Below, piece after piece: positions 1-13,400 of a stretch of 64,000 nt of DNA; the first letter of the stretch is position 1, and each line of letters begins with the position of its first letter. The notes under the pieces were generated by a model. The model did no database searches. It was given only the letters and a program-made list of their open reading frames with translations, and was not told the origin of the DNA. Source of the stretch: Symsagittifera roscoffensis (taxonomy: Eukaryota > Xenacoelomorpha > Acoela > Convolutidae). The DNA is taken from NCBI RefSeq assembly GCF_963678635.1, contig NC_087071.1, forward strand, positions 40,565,797-40,629,796. Direction: 5' to 3'. The position numbers were made by a program, and so were the translations under genes.

Positions 1-338
1 TAGCTTGAGAATTGAGTTTTTGGTCTGGACCATTGGGAGACTTCGATTGTCTACCTTTCCACTGAAGGCTCACTCTGGTCCAACTGAATATCGATGTTCT
101 TTAGCTCGCGATTACTTTCTGTCTCCGGTCACGAATAAAACAGCTCTACTCTCTTCAAATTAAGTATCGGAAATTGCGAATAGCAATTTCCGGCAGCTAA
201 ATTTGACCACTTTCCCGCAATTATACTTCGGTCGTTCTGATCATGTTTTTTTTATATTTTCAGTTGTCGCGAGAAACTTGAGCATGACATGTCCAATTCG
301 AATTTTTGAAAAATTCCATTTGAACCCAAAAATTGGGT
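1..338. other. No gene seen
   Basis: AT-rich sequence outside the retroelement relic. I see no long open frame, RNA gene or clear repeat in it. Confidence 0.5.
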
Positions 339-406
339 AATCAGAAGGTCAAAAGTATCATAGTAACCGAGGTTACAGTCAGGAGTCCCTTCATCACGTA
401 CTCCAG
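339..406 (+). repeat. Left inverted arm flanking the retroelement relic
   Basis: About 66 bases match the reverse complement of 3870-3940 at roughly 85 percent by eye, including a shared core aaccgaggttacagtca followed by gagtcccttcatc. The core itself is palindromic (gtaacc...ggttac). The two arms enclose the reverse-transcriptase relic. Confidence 0.65.
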
Positions 407-555
407 TCAAAATCCTTGGAATTCTCTAGATATGGAAGTAATAATGATAAAAAAAGATGACAAGTGTTTAAGTCCTTTTCAATTAAAATCGATACGGGTT
501 ACGTTTCTTCAATATGAACACGCAACTCGACACGAGAAAAAATAATAGACAAGTG

Positions 556-3455
556 TTACAAATAAAAAATTTCGTCGAAAATTATTTTGTCATTTATTGT
601 TCCGAGTACGCAAGCGGCGTTCGCAATCTGTATTGCCAGGGAGATTCTCTGTTTTAAAAAGCTGCCTGCCCTGGGTTCCTCAGTGCATATGCTTAAGTTC
701 TTACAAAGCTTGCTCAAAAAAATTTCCGTGCTGGGGCAGGCCGCGACCGGAATTTCAAAAACTAGCGGTTGAAAAAGATATCCATCATTTACAAGATCTT
801 TATACTTGTCAATTTTTCGCTCTTCCGCTTCAGCGGCAGCCGTACCAGGGTTACAAACAGACCTGGCATTAATCCTACAAGGAGTTAAGGAGTCGACTAC
901 CGTTACATCCCACAAGAGCTGCTTACCAACAGCCCATGGAACGAGCGTCAAACTGTCTGGTCGCTTCTGATTGGTCCTGAAGAGGTGTCGTGGTTCTAAA
1001 ACAGACGGAATGTGAGTAGAAGATAAACTCTACTTTATAAGGGCATTCAGGTTTGAATGCCTAGAGAATTTCCCTGCACTTTTGTGGCAAGAAAGACCAT
1101 GCCAACCATCCTCGGTAACGTCTTTTCCGCACACGCATTTATGCCGTTCGCATATTTTCGAGCCTAATCGAAGTCCTATCGCAATTCTGAGTTGTTGGTT
1201 CGACAGTTTTAACCTTAAATTTTTGCACGGGATGACGTTCAACCATTGGGAGCCAAATCTATCCTGGAACGCGTTGAATCCTTTTACTTCCGTTGGTTCG
1301 AGTCGTAAAATCAAGTCCGCAATTTCGCTGTCAAAATTGGCTCAGTCCAATTTTTTTGGATTTCATTTTCCGGAGCCATTTCAATTTTTCCAAGTTCAAA
1401 CCACCTTTTAAGCGCATCATCATAAGTTCCATCCACATGCTCCAAACCAAAGATTTCATTCAAGGCATCTTTTGCTCCTACTGCTGAGGCTAAGAGAGCG
1501 GGTAAAGCGAGTAGACGAGCGGAAGAAACGCCCAAGCCACCTTTGGCTGCCGGGAGAACTGCTTGTAAAAACTGGTTATCATCCATTTTCACGTTAGTGA
1601 CCTTGCATAACGAATTTCTTAGTAATTTATCGTAGCGTTCCAAAAAATCATTTTGCAAAAAACAAGGGCTTGTACGCAAAAAATATAGGAGTTTTGGCAT
1701 GCTAAAGCAAATTTTCAGGAGGTAAAAACCATAATGGGCGTCTAATTTGTCAATGAAATCCGAGATTTTTTCAAGCTCCTTAATTTTTTTGTCGAGCAAT
1801 TCCTTTCGCAAAGTTCGCCGATTGGAGATCCTAAAATGAGGAGTTCTTCTTTTGTTTTTATTTTTATTTTGGGGCATATTTTTCGAAATTGTGTTAAAAT
1901 TGAATTATACTGTGTACTAGTAGTCGGTCCCAAAAAAACAAAGTTCGCACTTCTCAGTGTTCAAGCTTAGGCCGTAAATTTGTTCCAATTTCAGAATGTT
2001 TTTAAGGTCCCGGAGTACTACCTTATAGTCATCGGCTAAATTCCCATCATCTAAATACCAGATGTTAATTTTCGACTCCAACTGTTTGACTAGTGTATGA
2101 ATTGTTTCCGCAAAAAGAGGTGGGGCTTCAGGATCACCATGCCGAGTTCCGTCTTCTGACATTATGACAGAGCTTCCGTAAAAAAGGTAATTAGGTTTAC
2201 CATACGCGCAATGGGTGTAATTGTACAATTCGGGGCGATTTGAATAAACATGATCCAGCATTGTTTCTCTGTTTAGAGAGTTAAAGGCATTGTCAAAATC
2301 TAGTTTTAAAAGGACAGTGAATTTTGGATTGTCGTCGCGTTCAATTAGGTTTCGAAACGAGTGCGCAGCTATTTATGCTCCTCGTTTGCTACTGCATCCT
2401 ACCTGTACGTTTCCGAAAAAAATTTATCGCTCGGAGAGGGCCTTGCTTCCAGCAAATTTAGACGCGATACGTCTCAGCGTGTTGCCTATGGAATCGGTCT
2501 CAACCCTCCGTCTATCTTTATGAGGGCGATAAGCTTTGCGCCAAAAAAGAAAGGTCTCAGTGGTTTGGGTATTTTGCCATCTCCAATGAGGTTTATCAGC
2601 TTAGTAAGCGATTTCAGAAAATTAAGTCCTGCACTGCCATTCGACTTACTAACAAGATCTTTAAAAAGTTTAGGAACTATTTTATCAGGACCTGCTGCTG
2701 ATCCGTTCGGAAAGGACATTATCGCTTTGTATAGGTAGAAATCGGTTACGAAAAAACTATCCATTTTTTCTGGATTTGGAGCTGCAAATTTGGATCGCTG
2801 AGGGTGCTTAGACAACAGTTTTTGATATATATCAGTTGAAAAAGGAGCAATTTTGTCTTCCGAAGCAGCAAGCCTTATTCCTCCCTTCACATTTCCTTCA
2901 TCGAGCTTACAACTTATTAACTTTTTTCTCTGCTCGAGGTCACTCAGAGGCGGGCTTGAAACTTGGGGATGGGGTTTTGGAAGTGACACGTCATTTGCTC
3001 GAATTTTTTCATTTATCAAAGAGCTCATGCTTGTGGTCTGTTTGCGTCCACTTCTTTTCGGTTGCTCCAAAAAAAACAAGGAGGATGTTAAAAAAATTAG
3101 CCATTTTGTAACATCTGCTACATTGTAGACGATGTCATTTATTTTGTCCGACAGACTTTCTGCCAAGGGAACACGCGAGTCTTTTGGTACTCTCTTGAGT
3201 ACTCGGACATTTGAGATGGCTGTATTAACATAATTGTCTAGCACTAGATCATTACCTATTGTTGCTTTATTTACAGATTTTACATCAACGCATAAAGGAC
3301 ACTGAAACCATTGGTTTTCTTAGAGTCGCAAAGAGAAATACTTACACAACTGATATGATACCAACTAGAACAACAATCACATCTTATCCAATTTTGTCAG
3401 TCCTGAAGATTTTAAGCAATCTTTGCTTGTACACTCTTTGTTGTTTTTCCTCATC
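556..3455 (-). pseudogene. Decayed non-LTR-like retrotransposon ORF (PHD-like finger, RT, CCHC, RLE-like)
   Basis: Read on the minus strand, in order: a PHD-like cysteine cluster near 3455-3290 (WIRCDCC, WYHISC, QCPLC); the N-terminal RT region at 3244-2486 (GSAAGPDKIVP); the RT palm at 2261-1917 with RHGDP and the catalytic box WYLDDG; a thumb-like region at 1877-1311; a CCHC-like knuckle CxCx9HxxxC near 1120 (CVCGKDVTEDGWHGLSC); and RPD, 15 residues, then DVTV near 970-910. The RPD-x-DVTV arrangement after a CCHC knuckle resembles the restriction-like endonuclease of R2-type elements. The copy is dead: there are frame changes near 1312, 1800, 1920, 2487 and 3390, and in-frame stops near 1029, 2380 and 2440. 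Family placement is inference. YLDDG-type RTs of this kind occur widely in invertebrate genomes but I cannot name the clade. Confidence 0.8.
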
Positions 3456-3869
3456 TTGACGCAGCATAAAGGTGAAAAAAAGGAGTTTGACTGGACTTTA
3501 GGGGACTGAACTAACCCATGATAAGCGGTTAGTGGGAGTTTTACAAATCAGCAATTAAAAAAAATAAAAGGCAATTAAATTAATTTAAATTTTAAAATCG
3601 AATTATAAAAATCAAAAAACAAGGATTATGTTATTCGCATTGCTCAAGGTCAAGGTCAAACTTCCAAATATGACCGACTGGCACAGACGTATCTTTATTT
3701 TCAAACGAGTTTTTATAATTTACTTCGTCACTGCAAACTGACCTCTCCCATTTCGTTAAAGTGAATGATTAACACTGATAATTTGTCGAAACTGCCAATT
3801 TTCTCACTCGGCTGCTGCTACTAAAATTTCGTTGTTGCCATGCATTTTGGCCGCCATTCCGGTCGAATA

Positions 3870-3940
3870 TCACAATATGCGATGAAGGGACTCTTGACTG
3901 TAACCTCGGTTTCTTTAATACTTCTGACATTCTGATTATT
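3870..3940 (-). repeat. Right inverted arm flanking the retroelement relic
   Basis: Reverse-complement partner of 339-406 (see that entry). It lies about 400 bp beyond the PHD-like end of the relic. Confidence 0.65.
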
Positions 3941-4242
3941 TGCAGAAACAAAAGAAAAGAAAATTTTTTTCCTTATACCAGCTTGTGGTTTGCTTTCTTT
4001 CGCTAGATGAAGCACATCGTCCACTGAAAACTGCTCCAAATGCGAACTGTTTCTGACTATCTTTAGTCTGTTTCTAGAAAATAGATAAGAGGAGAAACAT
4101 GTGTTCAAATTTGTAATTTCGAAATGAACTTGCCACTTAGACTTTCAAATGATCCACGTTATGATAAACATTTTCATCTTTCAGTGAGATGAAACTCATA
4201 ACAAGTGGTTGCGGCTAGGGTAATTGATTATTTCAACCTATA
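3941..4242. other. 5' flank of the TANC gene
   Basis: No gene. An acceptor-like tttcatctttcag ends at 4183, so an upstream non-coding exon is possible. An in-frame TGA at 4225-4227 precedes the ATG at 4243, which supports that start. No TATA box is recognised. Confidence 0.4.
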
Positions 4243-4453
4243 ATGAGCTTCAACCACGCTTTCGAGCAAAGAGGGCTGAGTGACCAGTGTCCTTGCTGCT
4301 GCAAGCTTTATGACAACTCAACAAACAGATGCGTACAGGATGCATGCGGTCACATGCGATGCTTCATGTGCGTTTTTCAAAGTGTCCGATGTGTTATGTG
4401 TCTGCACTCCAGGCAATCTACTTCAGCAATAAGTCATTCGATGGCTCAATCAA
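4243..4453 (+). CDS. TANC: TANC exon 1: RING finger
   Basis: Residues 1-70. All eight zinc ligands of a C3HC4 RING are visible: C16-x2-C19-x15-C35-x-H37-x2-C40-x2-C43-x6-C50-x2-C53. An E3-ligase-like or protein-binding role would be typical but is not shown. ATG 4243 is the first in-frame ATG after TGA 4225. The donor is GTTAGT (also used by exons 11 and 17) and leaves phase 1, matching exon 2. Confidence 0.85.
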
Positions 4454-7400
4454 GTTAGTTAGAATTCCGCTGAAGTTATAACTGATTGTTCAAAGGCTTT
4501 TTAATATTGAATAAAGCTTTTTTTTTGTTTTAAATATCCTATCTTGATTTAGGTTTGAATCAACTGAAGAATGAACAAATTCGTGTTTTGTTCCCGGTAA
4601 AAGTGTGATAGTTGGTTCCCAAGAAATTAACTGGGCCCCTAATGTAAATACAGTGCCTCAAAGTTGTTCATTTTAGTGCTTTGATGATATCAATTAAAGT
4701 ATCGAATAAGTTCCAGCGAATGAGGCTGGTTATCTACGTTTGAGTAAAGTTTTAAAACGACCGAACAGCGCATTTTGACCTAGTCAACTGCGGTATTTGT
4801 CTAAAATTATGTAATTTGGGACCCCTCTCTCACACTTGGTTGCTACCGGGGCCCCTATCACACTTGTACCCTATTCCCTTTTTGAAAAAAAAGAACGGCC
4901 ATTTAAACTCACAACCAGTTCTAAAATTCCTGTAATGTCGTTTTAATGTTGGTTTTGAATGTGATTTTGACAGAGTCTTCAAAAAGAAGCAGCCACCATC
5001 AATCGCGATCAAACGACAATCCTTCAAGAGATCTTAGAAAGTCTCACTTCCTCCCAGTTCAAGCTCCAGCTTCGGTGGAAGCACACCATAGCTCTCTTAA
5101 AAAAGAACTACCGGGTCAGCCCGTTGAAACAACTGAAGATGAAGAAGACCACCATTACTTTCTCTACCAGCCATTGGATGTCAAAGAAGAAGCTTCTACA
5201 TCAGTTAGCTCCAAAAAAGAGAGCCTTGCGTTGCCGGTCGGCGACCCTGCAGTTTTCGCTAATGCAAGACTAATGACTCCTATAGCTGAAGAAGAGAACC
5301 AGTTGTCTTCAGACGAAGATATCGATCTGGACTCTCAAGATGTTGTCACAACTCCAGTTCAGGACCATATTTATTGTAGTATTTCCGACGATGATCTACC
5401 GAGCAAAGTTTTCGAAGATTCCCTTGCCGAAGGATCCTTTCCAGATATCGCCAGACCTACAATTGGAATCGCTCCTCGATTACCACCTAGGAAACCTGAA
5501 TTCAATACCATTAATACTCTTCCCACACCTAGCAGTAGTAATAATTCGTCTTCTAAACTAGTGTTCGACAAGTCAGGGCAATCTCAAGGCAGCTCAGAAA
5601 GTCTGAAATCGTTGTCAACTGAAAGTAGTTCTCATACTGTTAGGAATTGTGGAACGGTTATTGGTTCTATGATGGCAGGCGATGGTACTAAAAATAACAT
5701 AGAAAGTAGGGGGTTCAAAAAGGGCTTCGAACGTGAAAGCATGAGGGAAACTAGTTCGAAAGTGTCTCACAACCTGCTGGCTACTCAGCCAGTGAGTATT
5801 CAAAGTGGATCCAAGATGAACAAGAGCACTAGTTTGTCGAATGTGTTCAATGCTGCTGGGGTGGAAGTCAATAGTGTCAAAGGTGCAAACCAACAGAGTA
5901 CTCATCCACAGTTTCAACGTAAGTTTTTTTGAAAAATATATTTGTAGTATCCGCGTATAATGTTTGTATCATAAAATTATCTTGGTTTGACGAAAATATA
6001 TGGCCGTAAGCAGTCAAGTTATGCAATGCGCATTGCAGGTCATTTTTTAGTAAAAGAACGTAGTAAATACTATTATATGGGTTTAGGTGAGTTTCGTTCC
6101 GGCCATTGAAACTTTTTTTTTCGATTTTTTTTTCACTCAGATGTTTTTTTGCTCGGGACGAAAGCGTTTAATTGAAGTAATATTGATGAACGTTTTTACC
6201 AACGTTTTTTTTCCTTGCCAAATCATGTACCACAATTGTTTATCGAAAAATATCGAGTGATATATCATACTAAAGCCCTTTCAGTCGTGATTCGAATCGA
6301 ATGACTTTTAAAAAAGTTTTCTCAGTGTGGATAAACAGTTTAAAATTTTTGATTTTTCGTCCAATTTCGAGCATATAAAGTGAGCGAGCAGGAACTTTCA
6401 AATTTTTCTGAACTTCGAAAGTTAAGATTTTTCATATCACAAATCAGTATTGTTTCTGTTTATTTGAGTTCATTGAATCTTTTCTAACTATGTGTTGGCT
6501 GTGTTTATTGAGTATGCGGGCCTTTTTTGGAAAATTCGAAATTCTGTTGAAAAAAACGCGGGTTTTCCAAACATGAGCATGTTTTTGCCTAACTTTGTTT
6601 TTTGACGACCCCAATCACAGTGTTACCCGCCGATTTTTTTCTTTTGAAATTTGCTCGGGGAATTTGAGCTTTTAAAGCATCAGATTTTTCATGCGAAAAA
6701 AATAATTACGAGAAAAAAATCGTTTTTCAGTCGTTTTCTAACTTAGCAGAGTATACTTAAAAGAAATTTTTTCGAGATTCTTTATGCATAAACTCTTTTA
6801 GTTTGCCAACTTGCTTCCAATCGTTTGGAATTTCTGCAATAATGATTTTGAGGTTCTTTCTGCGGGATTATGCGGCACATATTTATGCCAAGCCTGCTTG
6901 AGCTGTCTCTTTTTTTCCAACTTCTGATCAATAAATTTATACCGGCATGATGAGAATTTGATTACCTAACACTTTTTTTTTGACGGTTTGGTGACAATTT
7001 CTTACTTCACCATGCCAAAGTTGGGTTTACACATTATCAGGTTTTCTTTGGTGCAATCTTTCAAAAATATCGTCTGTTGGGGTTGTTTTGTTTGCTCAGC
7101 TAATGAGATTGTCTACCATGTGTTTGTTGTGTCGGGGCAAAGTGGGTCAGTTATTGACGCCTTTTGTTTACCAGACGAGTTCGATTTGAATAGATTGCTG
7201 ACTGAATTCATTCATTCTTTTGTCACTGTCCGCATTTGTCGAAGTTTCATAATGCCGAATGTTGTAGACATGATAGGGCAAAGGATTGCTCAATACTTTT
7301 TTTGCGATAAAATGTTAAATAATTAAGGCTGCTCGTATTGGTAGCAGCTGTAGAATTAATACTCTAATTAATGAAAAATGCTATCAAACAATTAAATTAT

Positions 7401-10400
7401 TCAGATTAAGTTAATCTTATAGAAATAGGATATCCCGAGTGCCTCTTAGAGAAATCAAATTTCTTGTTAATTTTAACGACCTAATATCCAAAATATGTCA
7501 ATTTTTCATTATTCTTGTTGCGAAAACCACAATAGGAACCTTCTGTGATATTTGAAAAGCAATCGCCGATCGTTTTTTACTGCAATAATAACCGTGGTTG
7601 GAGCATTTTGTGCTTCTTGCAAAGCAGTAAGTCAATCTTTAATATTTTCGGCTTTTTTATACTTCGTCACGGTTGAACCCTCCCATTCAATCTAATCTAT
7701 CCTACTGGGTTTCCTCTATGCCTTTGAAGAGGACTTTCATTTGCAGTTCGCTTGCAGATTGTTGAGATAATAATCCACCTGGACAATGTTTTGAATATAA
7801 ATGTTAATCTGAAGTATTCCACTTCTTTGTAAATCCGGTTAGAGCCAGACTAATTCTTGTTGGTACTATGCTACTATAGTTGTAAGCTATGGTTAATGAA
7901 ATTAATAAGAATCCTATTCATGTATGTTCCAATGCTTTTGAGCCTGGTTTGGAAAATGCATGTCTACTGAATATTTTGGGTTGTTTGTCGATGCTCTTTA
8001 ATTTTGTCTCTTACTAAACCGATTACAAAAGTTTTTTAAGCCATAATTTTCTTTTAGTGCTGATTCGAATATAATTTAATTAATTTTCTACCGTATCGAT
8101 AATTTTTTGAAACTTTTAATATTCTCTTCTTATTAGAAAAATCATAAGACATGTATGTACGCAAACAACCTGATCTTTATAACTAGTTCCTCACAAATTG
8201 TAAAAGGGGAGCAATTTCGTTACAAGGTACCAAATTATTACCGTTGAATTACTTCTCAAGTATCGGTATAATTGTGTTATGTTAAGTATCGGTAAAGACT
8301 CTTTACTAGTATCATAGGGGAGGAATTAGTTACCAAGATCCGAACAACCATAGTTTATTGCAGTTTGTCTATTCTAATACTTGCATATGTAACTGCCTAG
8401 ACGCTTCTCCGAAAGTTTTTAAGATGCACGGTTTGTCTTAATTCCATAGTTAATCCACTTTGAATTATTGTGACCACTTCGTCTCTGTCTAATTCTGGTT
8501 TATTAAGTCTTACAAGAAACCAGGGTTTCCGGGAAAAGTATCGCAATATTTAGCCAAACTTCAGTTTAATAGAATTCCTTATTTTTCGTTTTAGATTCCA
8601 CTCACAAGCCAAGTCTGTCTTTGGTGACTCAGCCAGTCACCAGCAGTAGCCAGAGCTCTGGTCCAGTTGCACTCTCAGTAGGGACAGCCAGTAATACTAA
8701 ATATATCCAGCAGTTGAGCCAGTCCCTAATCCAAACGGAACTTGCCCGAGGGGTTGCAGGGGAAGGTGGTCTGGAATCGAAGTCTGCCAACAGCTCCCTA
8801 GGAAAGACAAACAACAATAGTATGAACACCAGTGGTAGTATGAACGGAAACAGCGCCAACAACGACATTAATCCAAACCCAACTCCAAGTGAGAATATAC
8901 TGATACCATGCGTTATTAAGTTATCCAAAAATAGACTTCAACGGGGTTGGTTCTCTTAGAAGAAAATCATATCAGGCGAAATTAGATACCTACACATGCA
9001 AAAGGCCAAATAGTTACTACATCAAAACGATTTTCTAAGCCGTAAAATTTGCTTATTTATTCTAAAGTATGCACAAAGGTTTTCGATATCAATGTTTTCT
9101 TGATGCTAGTATGCACTAATGTTGTTATATTAAGTGAGGTTCGCTTATAAGAAATAGCCCAGCTTGAACTTTATTAGCCTAGGAAATTTTCAATAGGACA
9201 ATTGTCTTTGCATAACGGTCCGATAATTCTGTCCGTCAGATTTTATAGGTTTTGCACAGATTGGTTTTCATATGAATTAGTCGTCTTGGTTAAACTGGTA
9301 TGTTGCCATATTATGTTGACTTTTGTGAACCATGTTCAAATCATAAACAGTTATCAGTTAATCAAATTAAACAATGAGCAGAGGACAATATATAATTGTC
9401 GTGCTTTTTGATGCTCGCAATATTACTCGGAAGAAAAATGTAGTCATTGATTATTTTTGTACATTTGTCAATTATCACAAGATCAACAATTATCACCTTT
9501 TTATGTGAATTGCAAAAGAAAAATTCGTTACAGGATTCACTAATCCAGATACATGTATGCATAGCAGTTAGATTAGTTCTTTATAAGGGCAGAGGTTTTT
9601 TGTTACTAAATACTGGGAAGAAGGGGGGGGGGGTGTTTTGAAATTGCAAACAAATTGTACTGATTTGATTGTTAAATGGATATTTGTCACAGAGTATGGT
9701 CTTAATGTCATCTGAAACAATATAAAAAAGCTAAGTATAATACAAGTGAAACGTGACATTTTTTGTCACACATGGTGCAATAGATAGATAAATACGTGAT
9801 TAGCTTGTAATCGGCTGCAAAAAGACTTCAGCAGCACAATAAATTAGGTAGGAAAAGGAAAGTATTGCAGCACTGAAATGTCCTAAAAGAATAGAAAGTC
9901 AGTCATCATTAAAGAATGGTACAATGTCTTGTGATTTGCTCGCAATTTCCTTTTACTCTATCTAAATACTGCTGTTATTCTGACCGCGCAGGAACAACCT
10001 TTAAGTTATCAACCTTTAAGTTAATACATGCTGGGAAATATTTGAAACATGCGTGGTGATTATAATTTCTCAAAAAAACTACCTAATTTCCAGGACTAAA
10101 TGAACCATGTTTATGTGACAGTTTTTTTAGTTCATAGAATCTATCTTAGGGGAGTTTCCATAGAATCCATGTCTCGGGTTTTATTGTACTCTGTTTTTTT
10201 GTTAGCTAATGGGCTGTTTTTGTTGTCAGGTTTGCCGGCTGGCTTCTGGAGCAATTGTTCTGTAGTTCGTTTCGACCTGCCAGAGTATTCTCTGGATGCG
10301 TCCATCTGTGGAAGGGGCTGGCTACTATCCTCAATCGAAGACGTTCTCCTGCAGGCAAGTCTATATTACAATTTTGCTCTCAAAATTGATCTCATTGATA

Positions 10401-13400
10401 TCAAAATTGTTCCGACCAAGCCCAGGATAGGGGAAGCAAATTAGGCGTAGGGTGTTTTTGTTTAACGCAAAAATGAGGTGCGAAAAATAAATATCGCAGG
10501 GGTTTGACTGAACTATCTTGATTAATTCCTTTCAGTCGTTAGTAGGATTCGAAAACGTTCAATAAGCTCTGTTATGCATGAGACTTCATCAACGAGCAAT
10601 TTGAAGCGGAGGGAAATAAAGCAATGGCTTAATATTTATTAAATAGGTTTTTTTTGCCATTTTTGGGCTACCTTTAGCTAGTTAGTATCTGATTTCAATC
10701 ACATTATTCTTGCAAATTAAACGGCAAAAAATAGGAAAAAAAGTCGTTATTGTTGTTTTTGCCTTATGGTTCGATTTGTCGGAATGTTCGGCGTTTGGGT
10801 TATCGGAAAGTTTGGGTTATCATACGAGAAGGGGAACGATCTAGGATCTTTGACTTGTACAGGTCTTGATGTTTTGATGTCAGGAAATATATTTTTTGCG
10901 CTGTTCGACTAATGATTTCTTAAGCTCTTTTCATTAGAAGGAACACTCCACTGCAAAAGTGAAAAGGTCACAAAAAACGTGATCGACCTCTAATTTCGAA
11001 AATAGAAATTAAATATCAGGTTTCCAAGTGAAATAGAAGTTTTTACCGATTGATCCAGTTTTCTCAGGGTTATGAAAAAAAGTCATAAATTGTTCTCCAA
11101 ATTCAAAGACCTTTGAGGCCATCTTTTTTTTCTTCGAAATTCAAAATTTCAGTGTTTTTTTTTAGTTTCCTTGCGTTCATTACTCTTTTCTATCTGTTAG
11201 TTGGCTATCTTTTTGAATTATCGCTTGTTGTTCCGACCATTTGAAAAATGTGGAGGAAATTTGTATTCGGGTGTGTTTTATATTTTGTTTTTCACGAAAA
11301 ATCAGGTACCACATAGTCATCAAAATGGGTCGATTGATAGACCAAATTGAAGTACTTTCACTCGTGATTCAAACGACCGTAGAAATTTTCAAAGTGTTCC
11401 CAGTATCGAGAACAATTATGCTTAGCTTAAGCCCTGAAAACGTTTTAAGCTACTTAATTTTAGTTATTAGATTTTATATTTTTTGTTTTTCTAGTCATTT
11501 TTCGAAGCATTTTTTGTCCAATTTGCCCATATACTATGACTGTCGCATATGCTCTAGTTATAGATTTACGTCAGATCTTTTTATCCCACCGCGCAGAATA
11601 AACTACACTTTTTTGAAGACCATGGTCGGAACATTCTGTGATACTTGCACAGTAACCAGCTATCCTTTTACGAATTGTCGCCTGTTACGAATCGTCGCGT
11701 CTGTTAAAAAGTGTCGCTTGTTACGAATTGTCGCCTGTTACGAATCGTCGCGTCTGTTACGAAGTGTCGCTTTTTACGAATTGTCGCCTGTTACGAATGG
11801 TTGCGCCTGTTACGAAGTGTCGCTTGTTACGAATTGTCGCCTGTTACGAATCGTCGCGCCTGTTACGAAGTGTCGCTTGTTACGAATCGTCGCGCCTGTT
11901 ACGAAGTGTCGCTTGTTACGAATTGTCGCCTGTTACGAATCGTCGCGCCTGTTACGAAGTGTCGCTTTATATGAATAGTCGCCTGTTACGAATCGTCGCG
12001 CCTGTTACGAAGTGTCGCTTGTTCCGAAGTGTCGCTTGTTACGAATTTTCGCCTGTTACGAAGTGTCGCCCTATCATTGCCAGCGGACGAAAAAAATTCG
12101 CTTCTGATTACGAGATTGCTTCTTCCTCCTTAGCTTGGCTAATTGTGTGCACAACGTTTGTGCTCAATATCATCAGCGAGCGATTTAATAGCATTTGCTA
12201 AGTGCCTGTTTTTTACTATAAGCTATGATGTATAAATTTTATAGAATATGACTCATTCACGAACTCTGTATTAATCTTCGATTTTTTTTCGGGATGTTCG
12301 GCTATGCTACATTCGCACCTACTACTAGATATCTAAATCAATTTTACTGTGCAACCGTTGATTTTACGAAGATTTAAACGAGGGCCAAATGATTTTGCAA
12401 TGGGTTAATCATGAGAATTATAAAAGATAAAACAAAGTTGAAATTATAAAACTTAAAAAATGCAGATTTTTTTGCGAAGGAGTGTGGTAAAAAAGAGCCT
12501 CTCCCTGTTGTCAATTTTTGCTGGTTTGCGAAGTTCATCTTCGCTTTTTATTAAAATTTCAAGTTGTCTGAACCGTGGCGTTTGGCAGAACCAATTAAAT
12601 TCATACTTTTTTTCTATCAGCGAAGTAATTAAACGATGTATATATGTTTATTATTTCCCCTTGTGTTCCAGTCGTCGTTCGAGGGAGACGTGTCAACTAA
12701 GGGTGCAGTGATAGTGGGTTCATCAGGAACGGGCAAGACCAAATTGATCACACATTTGGCACTACACAGCACCATAGCACAACAGTTGTTCGTGGAGATC
12801 GCCGACTTAAGAAAGGGTAATTGTTGTGAATTTGCTTTAGCTCTTAATTTGAAACGATGATAAAAGCATCAAAAAAAGATGATTCAAAAGTATTTGGAAA
12901 AAATCATTATATACGATACCATACACTGATTTGAAACTTTTTTAACGAACTAGTATATACAAATATTTTCACCTTGAAGGTGTTTAAGAAAATAAATTAG
13001 GTATTCATTATTCGACTGTAATGAAAGATTGTGTTCATGAGGCTGATTTTGAGTACATGGCTCAGCAATCTTTTTTTTTCTTGTATCGCATTGAGTTTTT
13101 TGTTTTTCTATTATCACTACCTGTAAAGTTTTCTGTATTTTTGTGAGCGGTCGTTAATTAGACAACTTTCTAATTAATTATTAGTCTTGCGTACTCTTGT
13201 TTTTTTTTATCTCGATTCTGATTGGTTAGATTAAGATTGCGTACGTTTGGTTTCATCATCTCGATTCTGACTGGTTAATTTTGTTATGTGTTTGTAGTGT
13301 CCTCTCGTTCGCGTGAGTCTCTGGATGAGAGCAGCAGAAGTGCAGACTCGCTTCAGCTGGACTCGAACCACTCATCTCTGAAGAGCAACGGAAGCACATC

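Noticed and set aside
6988..7326. 112-codon ORF in intron 2
   Set aside because: No recognisable motif and intron-like composition; no splice phase joins it to the TANC frame.
8629..8928. Minus-strand 99-codon ORF over exon 3
   Set aside because: Shadow of the real exon on the opposite strand.
11663..12076. CRISPR-like array
   Set aside because: Units are contiguous without unique spacers and the host is clearly eukaryotic.
11241..12201. Three overlapping long ORFs (up to 245 codons) across the minisatellite
   Set aside because: All three frames are open because the repeat lacks stop triplets on the plus strand; no domain, and the region lies inside a TANC intron.
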